A stretch of 64,000 nt of DNA, from NCBI GenBank assembly GCA_943788245.1, contig CALSPN010000048.1, positions 17,686-81,685 on the forward strand, in the 5' to 3' direction. Positions 18,831 to 28,358 of the stretch are shown here, in pieces. How positions within the stretch are numbered: position 1 is the first letter of the stretch; every line of letters starts with the position of its first letter. The position numbers were made by a program, and so were the translations under genes. A model generated the notes under the pieces. The model was not told the DNA's origin, did no database searches, and saw only the letters and a list, made by a program, of their open reading frames with translations. The stretch is from an uncultured Verrucomicrobiae bacterium. GTDB taxonomy: Bacteria > Verrucomicrobiota > Verrucomicrobiia > Limisphaerales > AAA164-E04.

Positions 18831-19934
18831 ATGAACACTTGGAAATTCACAACCATCATAAGCCTGCTTTCAACCATGTGCATCGCGATTGCCATTGCAG
18901 GTGAACCCATTATTTTTGATAACAGCTCCAAACTCATTCTCCCCAAGGAAGATTTAGATCCTTATAAACTGGGAAAAAACGGTGAATTCGGGGGAGGGAA
19001 AAAAAGTTCGGTGGAGGCAGTTGTCGCGCCTTGGCAGAATCCTTTCAATTCGGGGAAGATTGATAATAAACGCCGCAAAGCTCTTTTGGAGGCATTGGAC
19101 AAAAAGAATAACTGGGCTTTTCAGTCGACAGACGAATACCTTGGATCAACAGATCTCGATGGTCTTGAGGGAAATGATGACAATTTCAAATCAACAGACC
19201 TCGACTCAAAATCATCTCGTCAACTGGCTGAGCGCGTCTTTTACGGAAACCGAAGGAAGACTGAATCCAAAACAAAACGTACCAACCGCCAATTCGAAGA
19301 CCGCAAAGAAAACCTGAGGAAAGACAATGAAAATCAGCTGACAGGCGCTGAGCTTCTGGCTGAAGATGGCGTGGCGACTCCTGAATATTATCAGGGCCAG
19401 TTTGATGGTTTGTTCCAATCCACGAATGCTTTAAAATCTGACAGAGGACCTGATGCCCTGACCAAGATGAGTTCTCGTGAAGTTACTGCGGCAAACATGC
19501 TCGGTATGGGAGATCTGGTTCCCGAACAATTCAGCCGTCATAATCCAAGCACCAAAAGGCTTCAAAATTTTCAGAATCTTCTCAGTCAATCAAGCCCCGG
19601 AACTTCCACTCAGACCGGACTCGGCACGCTATCAAGTGGTGGACTCAGCGCATCTCCAAGAGCAGAAGGCTTGATCAGCAGCTGGGATAGCTCAAGCACT
19701 TCCCTGAATATGGGGAACCAACTCAATGGTGCATTTTCTGGAAACAACCTTAATCGTTCATTGGAATCACTAAACGCCACTCGCTCCTTGAGTGGCAATG
19801 GTATCAATTTTGGCACCTCGGGACTGGCTCCTTCAGGTCTGGGAGGAAACAGTGGCCAACTCAACACAGCCCCAGCAACAGCCAGAACTCAACAAAGACC
19901 CATCTTCTTCAATATACCGAAAAGATCTTTCTAG
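18831..19934 (+). CDS. Secreted hypothetical protein rich in Ser/Asn/Gly
   Basis: 367 residues of no recognised family. The N-terminus (KFTTIISLLSTMCIAIAIAG) is a signal peptide, so the protein is exported. The middle is charged, with repeated F-x-S-T-D/N units (FQSTDEYLGSTDLD, FKSTDLDSK, FQSTNALKSD). The C-terminal third is low-complexity Ser/Asn/Gly/Leu (SSGGLSASP, LSGNGINFGTSGLAPSG) and ends PIFFNIPKRSF. This composition suggests a largely disordered surface or periplasmic protein. GGGAAGGG lies about 16 bases before ATG 18831. Its stop overlaps the moeA stop on the other strand by four bases (CTAG shared). Function unknown. Confidence 0.75.
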   Translation: MNTWKFTTIISLLSTMCIAIAIAGEPIIFDNSSKLILPKEDLDPYKLGKNGEFGGGKKSSVEAVVAPWQNPFNSGKIDNKRRKALLEALDKKNNWAFQSTDEYLGSTDLDGLEGNDDNFKSTDLDSKSSRQLAERVFYGNRRKTESKTKRTNRQFEDRKENLRKDNENQLTGAELLAEDGVATPEYYQGQFDGLFQSTNALKSDRGPDALTKMSSREVTAANMLGMGDLVPEQFSRHNPSTKRLQNFQNLLSQSSPGTSTQTGLGTLSSGGLSASPRAEGLISSWDSSSTSLNMGNQLNGAFSGNNLNRSLESLNATRSLSGNGINFGTSGLAPSGLGGNSGQLNTAPATARTQQRPIFFNIPKRSF

Positions 19935-21151
19935 GATAACTTGGGCCACATCATAACAGAAACTGGCGCTCCCTGAGCCAGAACTGTTCCTTCAGGCACG
20001 CTCAATAGACCATCGGATGTGGCCAGTGAACCAAGCGCATGTGATGCCTGATTTCTGCCGGACATGGATACCTCTCGGTCGGCATTCAATTGTACGCGCA
20101 GGAAAAGCCTTCTGTTCCCTGGATTGTTCATGGACTCTGTCAATATGCCCTGAATATGGGAATGCTGATATTTGCTGACGCCTCCCATCTTTACCAGAGC
20201 CGGATGCACAAACAGAGTAAAGGTAACCGTGGCAGAGCCGGGATTCCCGGGTAAACCAAAGACGGGCACAGATTTAATTTCCCCAAATACCAGAGGTTTT
20301 CCGGGCTTGATTCGAATACGCCAAAAATCTATCTCACCCCCCAGAGACTCAAAAGCGGGTTTTATGAAATCATAATCACCCACAGAAACCCCGCCGCTTG
20401 TAACTATTGCATCGCATTCCTCAACAGCCTTGGACAATGCCTGACAGGTCGCCTCCAAGCTGTCTTCAACAATAGGATAAACCACCGGTTCACACCCGGC
20501 ACGCTGAACCAACGATTTCAGCAATATACGATTACTTTCATAGATCCCCCCTGGAGTTAAAGGTTGCCCTGGTTCACATAATTCGGAGCCTGTGGCCAGA
20601 ATACCAACACGGGGACGACAATGCACAGAGCACCTTTGCAACCCGGTAGCCATGGCAAGTGAAACCTGAAAACCCGAGACACGGGTTCCAGGACTGACCA
20701 ATGCATCCCCTTCTTTGACATCTTCCCCTTTGAACCGTACGCTTTCAAAAGGCCGCACGGAATCCAATACAAGAACGTGCTCATCACTCTCGCCCAATGT
20801 TCTGGTGTCCTCTTGCATCACGACTGCATCAGCACCTTGGGGCATCGGGGAGCCAGTGAATACTCTCAGACAAGTCCCGGGAACTATGATACTGTCGGAA
20901 ACAGATCCTGCAGGCGATTCTCCCAAACATTTCAAGATTGCAGGCGCTTCCGCTGAGGCGGAGGTAAGATCAGAAGCCTTTACGGCATATCCATCCATCG
21001 CAGAATTATCCCAGGGAGGCAACGAAATACCGGCAATCAGAGACTCTGAGACAACCCTTCCTTCAGTCTCGGAGATGGAAACAAACTCCGATCCCAACGG
21101 ATTCATCTTCACAAGGATTCGATCCAAAGCTTCTTCCATGGACAACAGCAT
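19931..21151 (-). CDS. moeA: Molybdopterin molybdotransferase MoeA
   Basis: Inserts molybdate into adenylated molybdopterin during molybdenum cofactor synthesis, in the cytoplasm. 406 residues, full length. Family motifs: LPPWDNSAMDGYAVKA, a MoCF-like core with ILATGSELCEPG and VTSGGVSVGDYDFIKPA, and GLPGNPGSATVTF before the C-terminal domain IV. ATG 21151 or 21139 could start. fdhD lies 0.9 kb further along the same strand, with ubiE between them on the other strand; both serve molybdoenzymes, so a formate dehydrogenase or similar enzyme is expected elsewhere. Convergent with the S/N/G-rich gene, sharing a CTAG stop overlap. Confidence 0.96.
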   Translation of the reverse strand: MLLSMEEALDRILVKMNPLGSEFVSISETEGRVVSESLIAGISLPPWDNSAMDGYAVKASDLTSASAEAPAILKCLGESPAGSVSDSIIVPGTCLRVFTGSPMPQGADAVVMQEDTRTLGESDEHVLVLDSVRPFESVRFKGEDVKEGDALVSPGTRVSGFQVSLAMATGLQRCSVHCRPRVGILATGSELCEPGQPLTPGGIYESNRILLKSLVQRAGCEPVVYPIVEDSLEATCQALSKAVEECDAIVTSGGVSVGDYDFIKPAFESLGGEIDFWRIRIKPGKPLVFGEIKSVPVFGLPGNPGSATVTFTLFVHPALVKMGGVSKYQHSHIQGILTESMNNPGNRRLFLRVQLNADREVSMSGRNQASHALGSLATSDGLLSVPEGTVLAQGAPVSVMMWPKLS

Positions 21152-21256
21152 GAAAGCATCTTAATGTGTATCATTGAGGATATGAAAGCTTCGAGTCCCG
21201 CCTGATTTGGATTGCATCCATTGAGTGCATAGCGGAACGTGAAGACCTGATCGCAA

Positions 21257-22000
21257 ATGACTGATAAGAGCATCCAAGAAAACGACTACTACGATCCTGG
21301 TGAAAACCGAGCCAATCGGGTCCGGGATCTCTTTGATCGCATCGCGCGCCGTTATGATCTCATCAATGACGTTCAAAGCGGGGGACTCCATCGATGGTGG
21401 AAACGGACTGTCATCAAAGAAGCCGGTGATCTTCAGAATAAGGCAGCGCTTGATATCTGCTGCGGGACAGGAGATCTCTCCTTCGCCTTGGCAGCGCAAG
21501 GGGCAGAAACGACTGGATTGGATTTCAGCTCTGAAATGCTCTCTCAGGCCAGAAACAAGATTCTTGGGAAGCAACCAGAAGCCGATACTGTTCTGCCTGA
21601 GTTCCAGCAAGGGGATGCTAGTGAACTACCCTATAAAAACGATACTTTTGATGTCGTGACCATGGCCTATGGTCTGCGAAATTTAAAGGATTGGAAATTG
21701 GGTTTGGCAGAAATGCACCGGGTCACACGCCCTGGGGGGCGCATGCTTATCCTGGATTTTGGTAAACCTCCCAATCCGTGGTGGAGATCAATATATTTTA
21801 ACTACTTGAAATTAATCGTGCCCGTCATGGGGTGGAGTTTGGTAGGTGACGCGGAAGCGTATCGGTATATTTTAACTTCCTTGCAACATTTCCCAGCACA
21901 GAGAGGTATCGAGGCGGCAATGATTCGCCTGAACTGCCGACATGTGCGCACGCGCCTGTTCCTCGGAGGAGTGATGAGCTTGAACGTCGGCGTAAAATAA
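21257..22000 (+). CDS. ubiE: Ubiquinone/menaquinone biosynthesis C-methyltransferase UbiE/MenG
   Basis: SAM-dependent methyltransferase for the late C-methylation of (demethyl)menaquinone or ubiquinone. 247 residues. Shown by VRDLFDRIARRYDLINDVQS, the SAM-binding motif I ALDICCGTGDLSFALA, FDVVTMAYGLRNLKDW, EMHRVTRPGGRMLILDFGKP, and the loop with GDAEAYRYILTSLQHFP. PVC bacteria mainly use menaquinone, so a MenG role is the likelier one, by inference. Start ATG 21257. It is convergent with fdhD (19-base gap), and no other quinone gene is adjacent. Confidence 0.95.
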   Translation: MTDKSIQENDYYDPGENRANRVRDLFDRIARRYDLINDVQSGGLHRWWKRTVIKEAGDLQNKAALDICCGTGDLSFALAAQGAETTGLDFSSEMLSQARNKILGKQPEADTVLPEFQQGDASELPYKNDTFDVVTMAYGLRNLKDWKLGLAEMHRVTRPGGRMLILDFGKPPNPWWRSIYFNYLKLIVPVMGWSLVGDAEAYRYILTSLQHFPAQRGIEAAMIRLNCRHVRTRLFLGGVMSLNVGVK

Positions 22001-22019
22001 GAAATCGCCATCTCCTTCG

Positions 22020-22862
22020 CTAACCAGTCACCAGGCGATCGTGGCGACTGTAGACATTGAACCTGCCGCTGCGCATGAAGCCGATCAGGGTCTGCTGGTT
22101 TGCTTTTGCAAATTCCACTGCCAGACTCGAAGGAGCCGAAGCGCAGGCGATCGCAGGTATCTGGGCTGACAAGGCTTTTTGAACAATCTCAAAAGAAGCT
22201 CGGCTGGTTACAAATAGAAGGTACTCTTCCAATTTTGAGTGACCTTTGCGGACCCTTGAACCAATCACCTTATCTACCGCATTGTGTCTCCCCACATCCT
22301 CCAGGATTTCGACTAATTCACCTTTGAAGGTAAATAAAGCCGCTGCATGAAGTCCTCCTGTCTTTTCGAAGAGGGGTTGGCATTTTTTAACCGTGTCCAA
22401 CAATCCATTCATCACTCGCACAGAAATTCGCACTTCAGATTGCACTGCTGGAAACTTCGTATGAATACTCTCGATCGTTGATTTACCGCAAAGCCCACAA
22501 CCCGAAGCGGCATAGCTGAATCGATGAAATTGATGATCCTCGAGAACTATATCCTGGCGCAGGAAAACATTGAGGATGTTATGATCCAGACCTGAACCTC
22601 GCTGGCAATGCGCCACCTCAAGGATATCGTGCGGACTTTGAATAATCCCCTCACTCCAGAGATAGCCGGCAGCTAATTCCGGATCATGGCCAGGGGTTCG
22701 CATGGTGACAACCAGCGCCTTCCCTTGCACCCGGATCTCGAGGGGTTCTTCTATGGCGACAGGATCACGCGGTTGAATTGAGTATTTTTCACCAGAGTAA
22801 GCCACCACTTCGCAGTGCCGGATGGAGTTGAGTATTTCTTGATTGGGTGAGTGGTTGTGCAT
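22020..22862 (-). CDS. fdhD: Formate dehydrogenase accessory sulfurtransferase FdhD
   Basis: Transfers sulfur from a cysteine desulfurase to the molybdenum cofactor so that formate dehydrogenase becomes active. 280 residues. The key cysteine pair is in ASGCGLCGKSTIE. HAAALFTFKGELVEILEDVGRHNAVDKVIG is conserved in the family (given here in part), followed by LFVTSRASFEIVQKA. Its ATG shares one base with the TGA of the upstream esterase gene (TGATG), so the two are probably translationally coupled. moeA on the same strand fits molybdoenzyme maturation. No fdh structural gene is in the window. Confidence 0.95.
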   Translation of the reverse strand: MHNHSPNQEILNSIRHCEVVAYSGEKYSIQPRDPVAIEEPLEIRVQGKALVVTMRTPGHDPELAAGYLWSEGIIQSPHDILEVAHCQRGSGLDHNILNVFLRQDIVLEDHQFHRFSYAASGCGLCGKSTIESIHTKFPAVQSEVRISVRVMNGLLDTVKKCQPLFEKTGGLHAAALFTFKGELVEILEDVGRHNAVDKVIGSRVRKGHSKLEEYLLFVTSRASFEIVQKALSAQIPAIACASAPSSLAVEFAKANQQTLIGFMRSGRFNVYSRHDRLVTG

Positions 22863-23743
22863 CAGGGAATAGGGTAATCCTCCCAGAGCCAGCGCAGTGT
22901 GTCGGGAAGAATGGCTCCTCCATGCTGACCACTGTGACTCCCCTCCCCCATGATGAATTGATATTCATAACCTTTAAACTGGAGAGCAGCAGCCATTTCC
23001 TGATTGGCAAGGGGCCAGTGTCCGTGAAGGTTATCCAAGTCGTTTGAACCTTCCTGGAGAAAAATTTTCAAGGGCTTCTTTTCCGTTTTTCTTATCAAGA
23101 AGGGATAAACGTGTCCACCTCGGATATTCACAAAACTCCCGATGTGACTGATCACTCGACCAAACGCATCCGGTCGCTCCCAGGCAGCCGTGAATGCCGC
23201 AATACCTCCCGAGCTGATACCACAAATCGCCCGTCCGGATGAGGCCTCTGTGATGAGGTAGTCGGATTCAATATGAGGCAGAAGTTCTTCCAGCAAAAAC
23301 CGGACATATTGGTCCCCCAGAGAGTCGTATTCAAAACTTCGATTCTTCCTGGCAGCTTGACCTGGGCCGGAAGAAGGAACTTCCCCTGGATTGATGAACA
23401 AGCCGATGGTGACCGGCATCTCACCACGGTGAATGAGATGATCGAACACCGTTGGCGTACGAAAGCTACCCTGATCATTCACATAACTTCGACCGTCATT
23501 GAAGACCATCAAACAAGCGGGCTTGGATGCATCATACTGAGCTGGCACATAGACCCAATAATCGCGAATCGTCCCAGGAAAAATGTCACTGTGCCAGACA
23601 TCATGATGCAGGACTCCCCTGGGCACGCCCGGTTGGGGTTTGGAATCTGGGCTCAGAGAATAATCCACCGCGGACACCATGTGCGTGATCAGCAGCGGTA
23701 TGAGAACACTGGTGGATCGAAATAAATCAAAAATGGACCTCAT
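22862..23743 (-). CDS. Secreted alpha/beta-hydrolase esterase (enterochelin esterase / CE1-like)
   Basis: About 293 residues. A signal peptide (RSTSVLIPLLITHMVSA) is followed by an esterase fold: RDYWVYVPAQYD, ACLMVFNDGRSYV, the nucleophile elbow ICGISSGGIAAFTAAWE (GxSxG) and a C-terminal His in GEGSHSGQHGG. The relatives are enterochelin-esterase-like and acetyl-xylan/feruloyl esterases; the substrate is unknown. The frame opens at 23863, but ATG 23743 gives a clean signal peptide and is preferred. The stop overlaps the fdhD start (TGATG), an odd pairing of a secreted esterase with a cofactor-maturation enzyme. Confidence 0.88.
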   Translation of the reverse strand: MRSIFDLFRSTSVLIPLLITHMVSAVDYSLSPDSKPQPGVPRGVLHHDVWHSDIFPGTIRDYWVYVPAQYDASKPACLMVFNDGRSYVNDQGSFRTPTVFDHLIHRGEMPVTIGLFINPGEVPSSGPGQAARKNRSFEYDSLGDQYVRFLLEELLPHIESDYLITEASSGRAICGISSGGIAAFTAAWERPDAFGRVISHIGSFVNIRGGHVYPFLIRKTEKKPLKIFLQEGSNDLDNLHGHWPLANQEMAAALQFKGYEYQFIMGEGSHSGQHGGAILPDTLRWLWEDYPIP

Positions 23744-23987
23744 GTTAGTTTTTAAAAGATAACTGTCCCCCCATCCTTCAGCCAGTCCAAAAGAAACCAT
23801 TCTCAATGGCCATGTTATACTGATTCTCACAGAGATTGGGCTTCCGGTTATTTGAATAAACACATTCGAACATACAAAATGTCATCTCGAAGGGCGACAG
23901 AAGGAGCAAGGCAAAACCAATCACGCACAGAAAAAGTAGCTTGTCGATTGATCGACTGGTTGTATGTCTTTATTAGAGAATGCTTTC

Positions 23988-26900
23988 TTATTCGGATGGC
24001 TGAGCCAGATATTCGATCAATGCCTTCAAATCTTCTCGAGGTAAGGCTTCAAAACCGACAGGCATGATCGAATTATTGGATACCTCCAAAGTCTCGATAT
24101 CGTTTCTTCGGATCACATGCTTCTGTGCCGCGACATCCAGTATTTCAACCGTTGTCTGAGTTTCAGCTTCAAGTCGGCCGGAAATAACTTCTCCATCCGC
24201 GGTTTCCACAGTCCACATGCGATAATTAGCTTCAACTGAACGGTTCGGATCCAAAATCTCGAGCAGGATGTCAGAGCGATCACGGGCGTTAATACCTGTC
24301 AGTTCTGGACCGACCGGACCGCCTTGGCCATTGAGCAAATGACAGACGGCACAGTTTTCTGCAAACACCGTCTTGCCGCGCTGCGCATTCCCTTTTTCTT
24401 TTGCAATGGGTAGGAGGGCTTTGACCAATGCAGCGCGATCTTGCGAAATACCAACATTTGTATCTGCCATCTCATTGGCCCGACGAGCCACTCGAGGGTC
24501 GGGGTTCTGGCGTAATTGAGACCAGTGCTCGGGAGCGAGATCGGTTCGACTGATACGATCATCCTTCACCCCGTCCAGCAGCGCCATCGTCCACTCTGCA
24601 CGCCGTATCAAAACTCCAACAGCAACCCGACGCGCTGCGGGTGTTAGTCTAGACCAGGCATTCACAAGAAGACGTCCAGTGTCGCCATGACGACTCACAC
24701 TCAAAGCATCAATCAATCCGCTGGCTAGAGCAGGTGTGCTCAATAACTGAACCTGGGCCAGGGTTAGCTTGATGACTTCGGGCTCATCTTCAAGTTCGAT
24801 CAATCGTTTGACAGCTGCGACGCGGTCTTCTTCAGCTGTTTTGGCGTCCTTCACCTGAGCCATGAGATGATTGATGATCGCGCCCTGAGTCGCGCTGAAG
24901 ATTTCTTCTTTCCCCCACCGAACGGATAAGGCGAGCAAACGGTCTCGGGTCCGTGCAGGCAAAGACAGCATGAGAGTTTGAAGAGCCGCCTCGTGAGATT
25001 CGGTAATTTGAGGAGCCACCCCTTCCGGCCAGCTGGATCGCAATGTATCCAACACCAGGGTTGCAAGATCAGGAGACGCGTTCTTCAGGGCAGTAAGGGT
25101 GCCTACAATACTGTCCACGGGACCACGCTGTGCGTAGTGAGATGTCACCACACGTATCACACGGCCAAGCTCACCCGCAAAACCACTCCCCGGAGCGCGA
25201 ACCAATGTGACATCATCGAACCAGGCTGTTCCGCTGCAGCGCCCCCAGCCTCCATACAAGCAATTGATGGTGATGAATTCGAGCGCTCCTGTATTGAATG
25301 TCAACTCCACATGAGTCCAATCCTGAGTCCCGGTTACCGCGAGAGTTCCTCCACCGACCGGATCCTGCAGTTCATGAATGTTGAACATCGCACCTCTTGC
25401 ACCGCTTATTTTGACGACACCCTCGGTTTTGATCCAGCCGCTGAGTTGGTAGTCAGTGTGAGGTTTGACCCGGATGCGCGTTGCCCAACTGAGGTCTCCC
25501 CCTTTCTCGGATGAGATTTGGACAGCGCGTCCTCCTGTATGTGCATTATTGGACAGCGAGAAGGTTCCTTGCCCACTGTGCGTGACCGGATCCCATCGGG
25601 CCGGGGTGCCATCACTTTCAGACTCAAAGGAGCTGTTGCGAATCAAGTTAGAAGCTTTTCCGGGTGCTTGCCGGGTTCCCACAGGATTGAAATCAGACAG
25701 CATCGCTTGAAGAAAGCCAGCGTCATGACGGGCAGCTGCGGCCGTCGCAGCGTCCGCAATCCAGACATCTCCAGCATTCTCAGACGATTGAAGCATCTCA
25801 AAAACCGCCTGCCCGGATTCCAGATTTGCTTGCATTTCGGAGAGGGCCAACAGTGACGCCAGGCGCACCTTGGCATCCTCGTCTTCCAGAAGACCACTTG
25901 CCAGCAAGGTCTCCAATCCCTGAGTGTTCCTCGGCAGCACGGAGACAGCTGCCTTGCGCACTGAGGCAGAAGGATGAACCAGTGCATCAAAAACCGCTTC
26001 GGTGGAAGCGGTGTGTGAGCCATCCATCAAGCCCAGTCCATGCAATGTCCAAAGCGCATGAACAGCCGCAGGATTCAGGCCCAGGGCATCTAGGCTTGTG
26101 TCCCGAATCAAAGCATGCAAATCATCCGTAACATCTCGAAGTCCACGCTCAACAAGCAGGCGCTGCGCGTGCATCCGCCAAAGCAAATTGTCATTTTTCA
26201 AAGCGGTAACAAGTGATGAACCTGACGCACCCGATGCCGCAAGTCCACCTTCAGGCCCAGCACCCAATTGAGCTCCCCTGTGAGTTACCCGGTAAATACG
26301 CCCGTGCGTTTTGTCACGCAGAGGAGTGTCGTAAGCATTGCCTTTGCCAGTTTCAAAACCGATGGGTGTCGGATTGTGCTGAATGATGTAATTATACCAG
26401 TCAACGACCCAAAGGGCACCATCGGGCCCCACTTCAGCATAGATAGGTGATGTCCATTCATCATCACTCGCCAGGAAATTCCTGACATTATGCGCCACAA
26501 AATCCGCACCTCTCGCCTCAAGAAGGAACATCCCCAACAGGTGCCCTGTGGGTTCTGCAACGAATTGTGCCCGATTCCAATATCGTTCCGGAAAATGGCG
26601 TGCCGTATAAATAGCACTTCCCGAGCCAGCAGTATATTTCCCATGCCAGTCGACTTGTCGGATCTTCTGGGTGATCGGATAAAATTTCTGACTATCTGCG
26701 ATGGACTCCAGACGACTGGCAGACCAACCATTCACGGCTTCGTAATATCGATTGGCAATGGGCATATACATGCTCGCATTACCATTCGCAGTTGAACCAA
26801 TGACAACGTTGTCCTCGGTTAAAGCTAACCCCCATGTGTTGTTGTTGCTGGATCTGACAAATTCCAGCGCTGTGCCGTCAGGTTTGAAGCGAAAGATTCC

Positions 26901-28250
26901 CTGCCCGAAACGCATGTCCTTCCCCCCCACATTGCCATTGAACCCGGAGTATCCCACAACACCCCATATCCAGTTGTCGAATCCATAGCGCAAGTTACTT
27001 GCTGTCGCATGCGTATCGCGAATTCCCCACCCCTCAAAAAGGACTTTGCTTTGATCCGCACGATCATCTCCGTCGGTGTCGGCAAACCATTCTGTTTTTC
27101 CAGAATGAATCACAATCACACCATCATTGGCAAAAATAAAACTGGTGGGCACACTCAACTTATCAACAAACGTCGTGTATTTGTCGGCCTTACCATCGCC
27201 ATCGGTATCCTCGATTATTTTCAATCGATCGTTGCCCTCTCCCTCCGATTGCAGACGGTTGGGATAATCCACAGATTCAGCGATCCACAAGCGACCTCGC
27301 TCGTCAAATGCCAACCACAAAGGCTTGATGATTTCTGGCTCAGAAGCAAAGAGCTTGTGTTCGAATTCAGGGAAAGTCACAAGATGCTTCTGAGATTTCT
27401 CGGGACTCAAGGGCTTCTGCATGGTCATGATGGGTTCGCCTTGAGTTCCCCATCGAGCATTTGCCGTGTAGTTGGGCAAACGATCCGATGATTTCTCATA
27501 TTCAAAATCAGCCAATCCCTCGACAGGTTTCAAAACGGTGTGCGAGCGACCAGAAGCCCAGCGAACCCCTCTTTCAATCAGCGCGTGAAATCCCTCATTC
27601 GACCAGGTTCGGTGATCATGCCCCCATGCCGTGTAGAACACGCGACCTTTTCCGTGCTCGCGCACCCAGGTCCATGGCTCTGCACCTTCGTCGTCTCTCC
27701 TGACTGATAGAACAGTACGATCGTCATTATGCTTTGCATGAACATACGATTCATCCCAGGATTCGATTTCCTCCAGGCCACGGGTCACTGGATGATCGTG
27801 ATCGGTAATGGATTCCTTAAAAACGCCGGTGCCGTGGCGTTTGAACTGCGCCCCCACAAGTTCGATATATTTTGGAGAATTATGAAAACAGTAGCTCGCG
27901 CAATGAATCGGCACCAACCCTCCACCAGCGAATACAAAGTCAAGCATGGCTGATTCCTGTTCAGCGCTTATTTCGGTCACGTTGGCATAAATGGCAAGTA
28001 CATCATATCCGGCCAGCTTGGACGGATGGATGTCACGCATGTCATCGGTATAGGTTAGCTCAATGCCCTTGGAGGAAAGAGCGGGCTGGAGCAGTTCAAA
28101 CCTCTCGGCAGGACGGTGAGGCCCATTATCCCCGAGAAAAAGAACTCGAATCAAATCACTCCCATGCCCTGAGGCCTGGACAGAACCCGTTTTCAATTGC
28201 AAAAGAAAACACAGCACTGTTAACAAAAAGATACGGTATGGAACATTCAT
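23988..28250 (-). CDS. PVC-type heme-binding protein: ThuA, dehydrogenase propeller, HEAT repeats, CBM-like and cytochrome c domains
   Basis: Exported protein of about 1420 residues. In order: a signal peptide (IFLLTVLCFLLQL), a ThuA-like domain (about 35-245; VLFLGDNGPHRPAERFELL, GGGLVPIHCASYCFHN), a membrane-bound-dehydrogenase-type beta-propeller (about 290-660; GRLWIAESVDYPN, DTDGDGKADKYTTFVD, DGALWVVDWYNYIIQHNP), HEAT-like repeats (about 680-850), a beta-rich CBM-like segment (about 865-1030; IRNSSFESESDGTPARWDP, WFDDVTLV), further helical repeats, and a C-terminal cytochrome c domain with heme motif CAVCH and distal PVGPELTGI. PVC genomes carry many such proteins, thought to act in periplasmic polysaccharide or sugar oxidation. 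The frame opens at 28307; ATG 28250 fits the signal peptide. Confidence 0.92.
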   Translation of the reverse strand: MNVPYRIFLLTVLCFLLQLKTGSVQASGHGSDLIRVLFLGDNGPHRPAERFELLQPALSSKGIELTYTDDMRDIHPSKLAGYDVLAIYANVTEISAEQESAMLDFVFAGGGLVPIHCASYCFHNSPKYIELVGAQFKRHGTGVFKESITDHDHPVTRGLEEIESWDESYVHAKHNDDRTVLSVRRDDEGAEPWTWVREHGKGRVFYTAWGHDHRTWSNEGFHALIERGVRWASGRSHTVLKPVEGLADFEYEKSSDRLPNYTANARWGTQGEPIMTMQKPLSPEKSQKHLVTFPEFEHKLFASEPEIIKPLWLAFDERGRLWIAESVDYPNRLQSEGEGNDRLKIIEDTDGDGKADKYTTFVDKLSVPTSFIFANDGVIVIHSGKTEWFADTDGDDRADQSKVLFEGWGIRDTHATASNLRYGFDNWIWGVVGYSGFNGNVGGKDMRFGQGIFRFKPDGTALEFVRSSNNNTWGLALTEDNVVIGSTANGNASMYMPIANRYYEAVNGWSASRLESIADSQKFYPITQKIRQVDWHGKYTAGSGSAIYTARHFPERYWNRAQFVAEPTGHLLGMFLLEARGADFVAHNVRNFLASDDEWTSPIYAEVGPDGALWVVDWYNYIIQHNPTPIGFETGKGNAYDTPLRDKTHGRIYRVTHRGAQLGAGPEGGLAASGASGSSLVTALKNDNLLWRMHAQRLLVERGLRDVTDDLHALIRDTSLDALGLNPAAVHALWTLHGLGLMDGSHTASTEAVFDALVHPSASVRKAAVSVLPRNTQGLETLLASGLLEDEDAKVRLASLLALSEMQANLESGQAVFEMLQSSENAGDVWIADAATAAAARHDAGFLQAMLSDFNPVGTRQAPGKASNLIRNSSFESESDGTPARWDPVTHSGQGTFSLSNNAHTGGRAVQISSEKGGDLSWATRIRVKPHTDYQLSGWIKTEGVVKISGARGAMFNIHELQDPVGGGTLAVTGTQDWTHVELTFNTGALEFITINCLYGGWGRCSGTAWFDDVTLVRAPGSGFAGELGRVIRVVTSHYAQRGPVDSIVGTLTALKNASPDLATLVLDTLRSSWPEGVAPQITESHEAALQTLMLSLPARTRDRLLALSVRWGKEEIFSATQGAIINHLMAQVKDAKTAEEDRVAAVKRLIELEDEPEVIKLTLAQVQLLSTPALASGLIDALSVSRHGDTGRLLVNAWSRLTPAARRVAVGVLIRRAEWTMALLDGVKDDRISRTDLAPEHWSQLRQNPDPRVARRANEMADTNVGISQDRAALVKALLPIAKEKGNAQRGKTVFAENCAVCHLLNGQGGPVGPELTGINARDRSDILLEILDPNRSVEANYRMWTVETADGEVISGRLEAETQTTVEILDVAAQKHVIRRNDIETLEVSNNSIMPVGFEALPREDLKALIEYLAQPSE

Positions 28251-28358
28251 TAGATTTAGATTACATAACAGGTCAGCAGCAGGACATAAACAACAAAAGA
28301 ATTTCATATATTCAGATCTGAAATTTGGATCAAATCCTGCTAACAGTAATTCTCAATC

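Noticed and set aside
25826..26131. A long plus-strand ORF within the ThuA/heme gene
   Set aside because: Antisense shadow of a clearly coding gene, with rare-looking composition.
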